The notes under the pieces: model-generated | Told to the model about the DNA's origin: nothing | The model's input: the letters and a program-made list of their open reading frames with translations, nothing else | The model's database searches: none | Position numbers and translations under genes: made by a program | Assembly (NCBI RefSeq): GCF_963678635.1 | Contig: NC_087065.1 | Span: 11,677,579-11,741,578 of the forward strand | Source of the DNA: Symsagittifera roscoffensis | Taxonomy: Eukaryota; Xenacoelomorpha; Acoela; Convolutidae | Direction of reading: 5' to 3' | DNA: 64,000 bases | Part shown: positions 62,124 to 64,000 of the stretch, in pieces | How the letters are laid out: each line of letters opens with the position of its first letter | Position numbering within the stretch: the stretch's first letter is position 1

Positions 62124-62636
62124 ATGCGGGCCTACGAACAGTTTAAGGCATGGGAAGAAATGGTAATCAGTTCCGATGAAGAAGAAGAACTGGCAGGGCA
62201 GATTACGATGTCGAATGTGTCGGGACCTAGTACCTCAAAGACAAGGGGCACGAATTGAAGAGGGTGTTCAGGGATTGGTTCTCGAGTCGTGGCGGGGGAA
62301 AGGAAAAGGGGCTTGAGTGTGAACTCAGATGAAATTTGAGGGCACGGAAAAACTTTTTAATAAGAAATTATTGTTACTACTATAACAATAATTTCTTATT
62401 AAAAAGTTTTTCCGTGCCCTCAAATTTCATCTGAGTTCACACTCAAGCCCCTTTTCCTTTCCCCCGCTCACGACTCGAGAACCAATCCCTGAACACCCTC
62501 TTCAATTCGTGCCCCTTGTCTTTGAGGTACTAGGTCCCGACACACTCGACATCGTAATCTGCCCTGCCAGTTCTTCTTCTTCATCGGAACTGATTACCAT
62601 CTCTTCCCATGCCTTAAACTGTTCGTAGGCCCGCAT
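62124..62636. repeat. 513-bp near-perfect inverted repeat at the ORF2 end of copy 4
   Basis: Arms 62124-62376 and 62383-62636 are reverse complements around a 6-bp CTACTA loop. I count one substitution (AAT versus AGT codon) and one 1-bp indel. The right arm is the normal ORF2 3' end and 3' UTR. The left arm is an inverted copy of it, so the ORF2 C-terminal codons also read on the plus strand at 62124-62258. Confidence 0.95.
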
Positions 62637-64000
62637 CCACTCCCTTTGCTCTTGTAGCTTTTTCGACTGATTCGGCAGACCCTTCACTTTAGATTCCCTA
62701 ATCAAGCATAAGGAATTGTGCTAACTCAGGCTCACGTTCTTTGCTTTGTTGTTATCTCGAGACACTCTACCAATTATTTTCCAGCCCGTGGTTATCGCAT
62801 TGCGATGATATAGCAAGGGTATCTTGAATGCTTCCGGCCCTATCTCGGCCAGGAACTGTCGATACTCTTTCTGATGCTTCTTCCTGTGATCCTTCGTCAC
62901 CGTGTACAACCAAGACGTCAACGTCGCTCGAAACCATGGGAAGAATCTTATGCGACTCCACACACGCCTCACCTCCATCCACGGGTATAGAGAATACTTT
63001 GCACGCAGTCTCAAGCAACTCAAGCCTCAGGCTGTAATCATTGGCGTGTATTGATTCCACTGTTGGTGACTTCGACTCTCGATATTTCGTCACGTTTTCC
63101 TCGATCCATCGCAACGCCAGCATCGAGCTCACCACGAAAAAGGTGACCTTCTGCTGATGGTCGGTTAACAAGATTGACCGAATTTCTTCCACGTCCCAAA
63201 TCAAGCAGAGGTTCGAATGCTCCGGATACCTTACTGTCTGCGTCAGACAATGGCATGGGCATTTCCCGTGTGTCAGGTTGATACTCCGGAGGTTGCGTTC
63301 TCCCGAAGCTGCCAACAGAGGTTCAAACTCCATCCTTTTCTCACGTGTCGCGTCATTTTCTTCCATGGCTGGGGCTTTATTCATCGCTTTCCCGATCGTG
63401 TTCTGTCTCTGGAAAACACTTGTGTTTTCGCTTTCTAAGCTCAAGAGTTCCTCCCCCAGATCTCACTCAAGTTCTTTCTTTGGTCCCCCGGCACAGCTCC
63501 CAGGATCTTCTTTAACAGTCTATGTGAGTGATGCGACATTCGAGCCAGGCGTACAAACAGGGGTATCGAGAAGGCTTTGTCAATTAATACCCTCTGACTG
63601 GATGCCTCCACCATTTCCGTGTGTAACGGGTAGTGGCTTCCACACAGGTTGGCCATTACCGATCCAACTGGAGGTTTCGCATTCATTGGTTTCGCATTCA
63701 TTGGCAAACTGTAGGCTTCACTCACGGGAAATTCCATCTCCGCCTCAAGACCAATCTTCCATCCTCTGATGTGTTTCTGGATCATTTGTAATGTTGCTCG
63801 GTGCTCGGTCTCTAGCTTTTCCGGTCGTTGATTGTAAGCTGCACATCCTCGAGAAGAATTCCAATGCCGTCGCTATGTTCACAGTGGTGCTCGCATAACA
63901 TTCAGCCACTATCTGCACCTCAATTGTTTTTTCCTCCGTGATGTCACCAAACCAGGTGACTAAGTCCTCCTTTTGAAAAGATTGTATTCTGACGCAGGAT
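62502..64000 (-). pseudogene. ORF2 of copy 4, C-terminal part, broken
   Basis: Open stretches 63785-63441, 63444-62767, 63023-62721 and 62705-62502 encode the C-terminal 500 or so residues of ORF2. Among them are the RKxxG basic segment, the FFPWFRATLTSWLY block and the C-terminal acidic SSDEEEE patch. Breaks occur near 63440, 63000 and 62710. A block of more than 30 bases, including the AKNVSLS region, is reduced compared with copy 3. It retains the GERNLRSIN sequence that copy 3 lost by deletion. A 15-bp duplication at 63678-63707 repeats the MNAKP codons. Non-functional. Confidence 0.85.

Larger units (their letters stand above)
60950..64000 (-). mobile_element. 3' part of a fourth element copy
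   Basis: The 3' LTR (60950-61813), 3' UTR and the C-terminal part of ORF2 lie on the minus strand and continue past the right window edge. It is more diverged from copy 3 than copies 1 and 2 in the LTR, and is damaged by frameshifts and an inverted duplication. Confidence 0.9.

Overview
The window is eukaryotic, most likely from an invertebrate animal. Two spliced host genes (a p24/TMED-type cargo receptor and a small ZnF-UBP protein) lie in AT-rich, intron-rich DNA. The rest is dominated by several copies of one very large, GC-richer LTR retrotransposon of the Ty3/gypsy class. I could not identify the species.

Layout: (1) 1-24641 holds two degenerate copies of the element in head-to-tail tandem, all on the minus strand. 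Copy 1 (1-15179) has a 5' leader, gag-pol and the start of a second giant ORF, and runs off the window. Copy 2 (16076-24641) keeps only the second ORF. A single LTR (15180-16075) joins them. (2) 24642-37386 is host DNA. It contains a 1.6-kb tandem duplication, a MITE-like element, two tRNA-like SINE copies, a two-exon ZnF-UBP gene (minus strand) and a five-exon TMED gene (plus strand). (3) 37387 to about 59.9 kb is a nearly intact element copy (copy 3, minus strand) whose two LTRs differ by about 1%. A 200-N gap hides its right end. (4) 60076-60949 is host or other flanking DNA. (5) 60950-64000 is the 3' end of a fourth copy, with a striking 513-bp inverted repeat.

Element design, read on the minus strand: LTR (about 0.9 kb), PBS, a 2.5-kb leader carrying two conserved minisatellites (14-bp and about 70-bp units), then a gag-pol frame. 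That frame has an N-terminal charged region, two CCHC knuckles, DTG protease, YVDD reverse transcriptase, RNase H, a D58D35E integrase, and a long C-terminal extension. After about 500 bp comes a second ORF of about 2,960 codons in the position where env would sit, followed by a short 3' UTR, a purine-rich candidate PPT and the LTR. The second ORF contains a coiled coil followed by an SGNH/GDSL hydrolase domain with all four signature residues, then a second degenerate SGNH-like unit and more than 1,800 residues with no family I recognise. The unit is about 22.5 kb, unusually large for a Ty3-class element.

Copy 3 is recent and close to intact. It has one in-frame TAA near the gag start, where copy 1 has a sense codon, one 16-bp frameshift deletion near the end of ORF2, and one lost zinc-knuckle cysteine. 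Its 3' LTR begins 29 bp after the TMED gene's AATAAA signal. All domain calls come from motifs read by eye; no database search was run.
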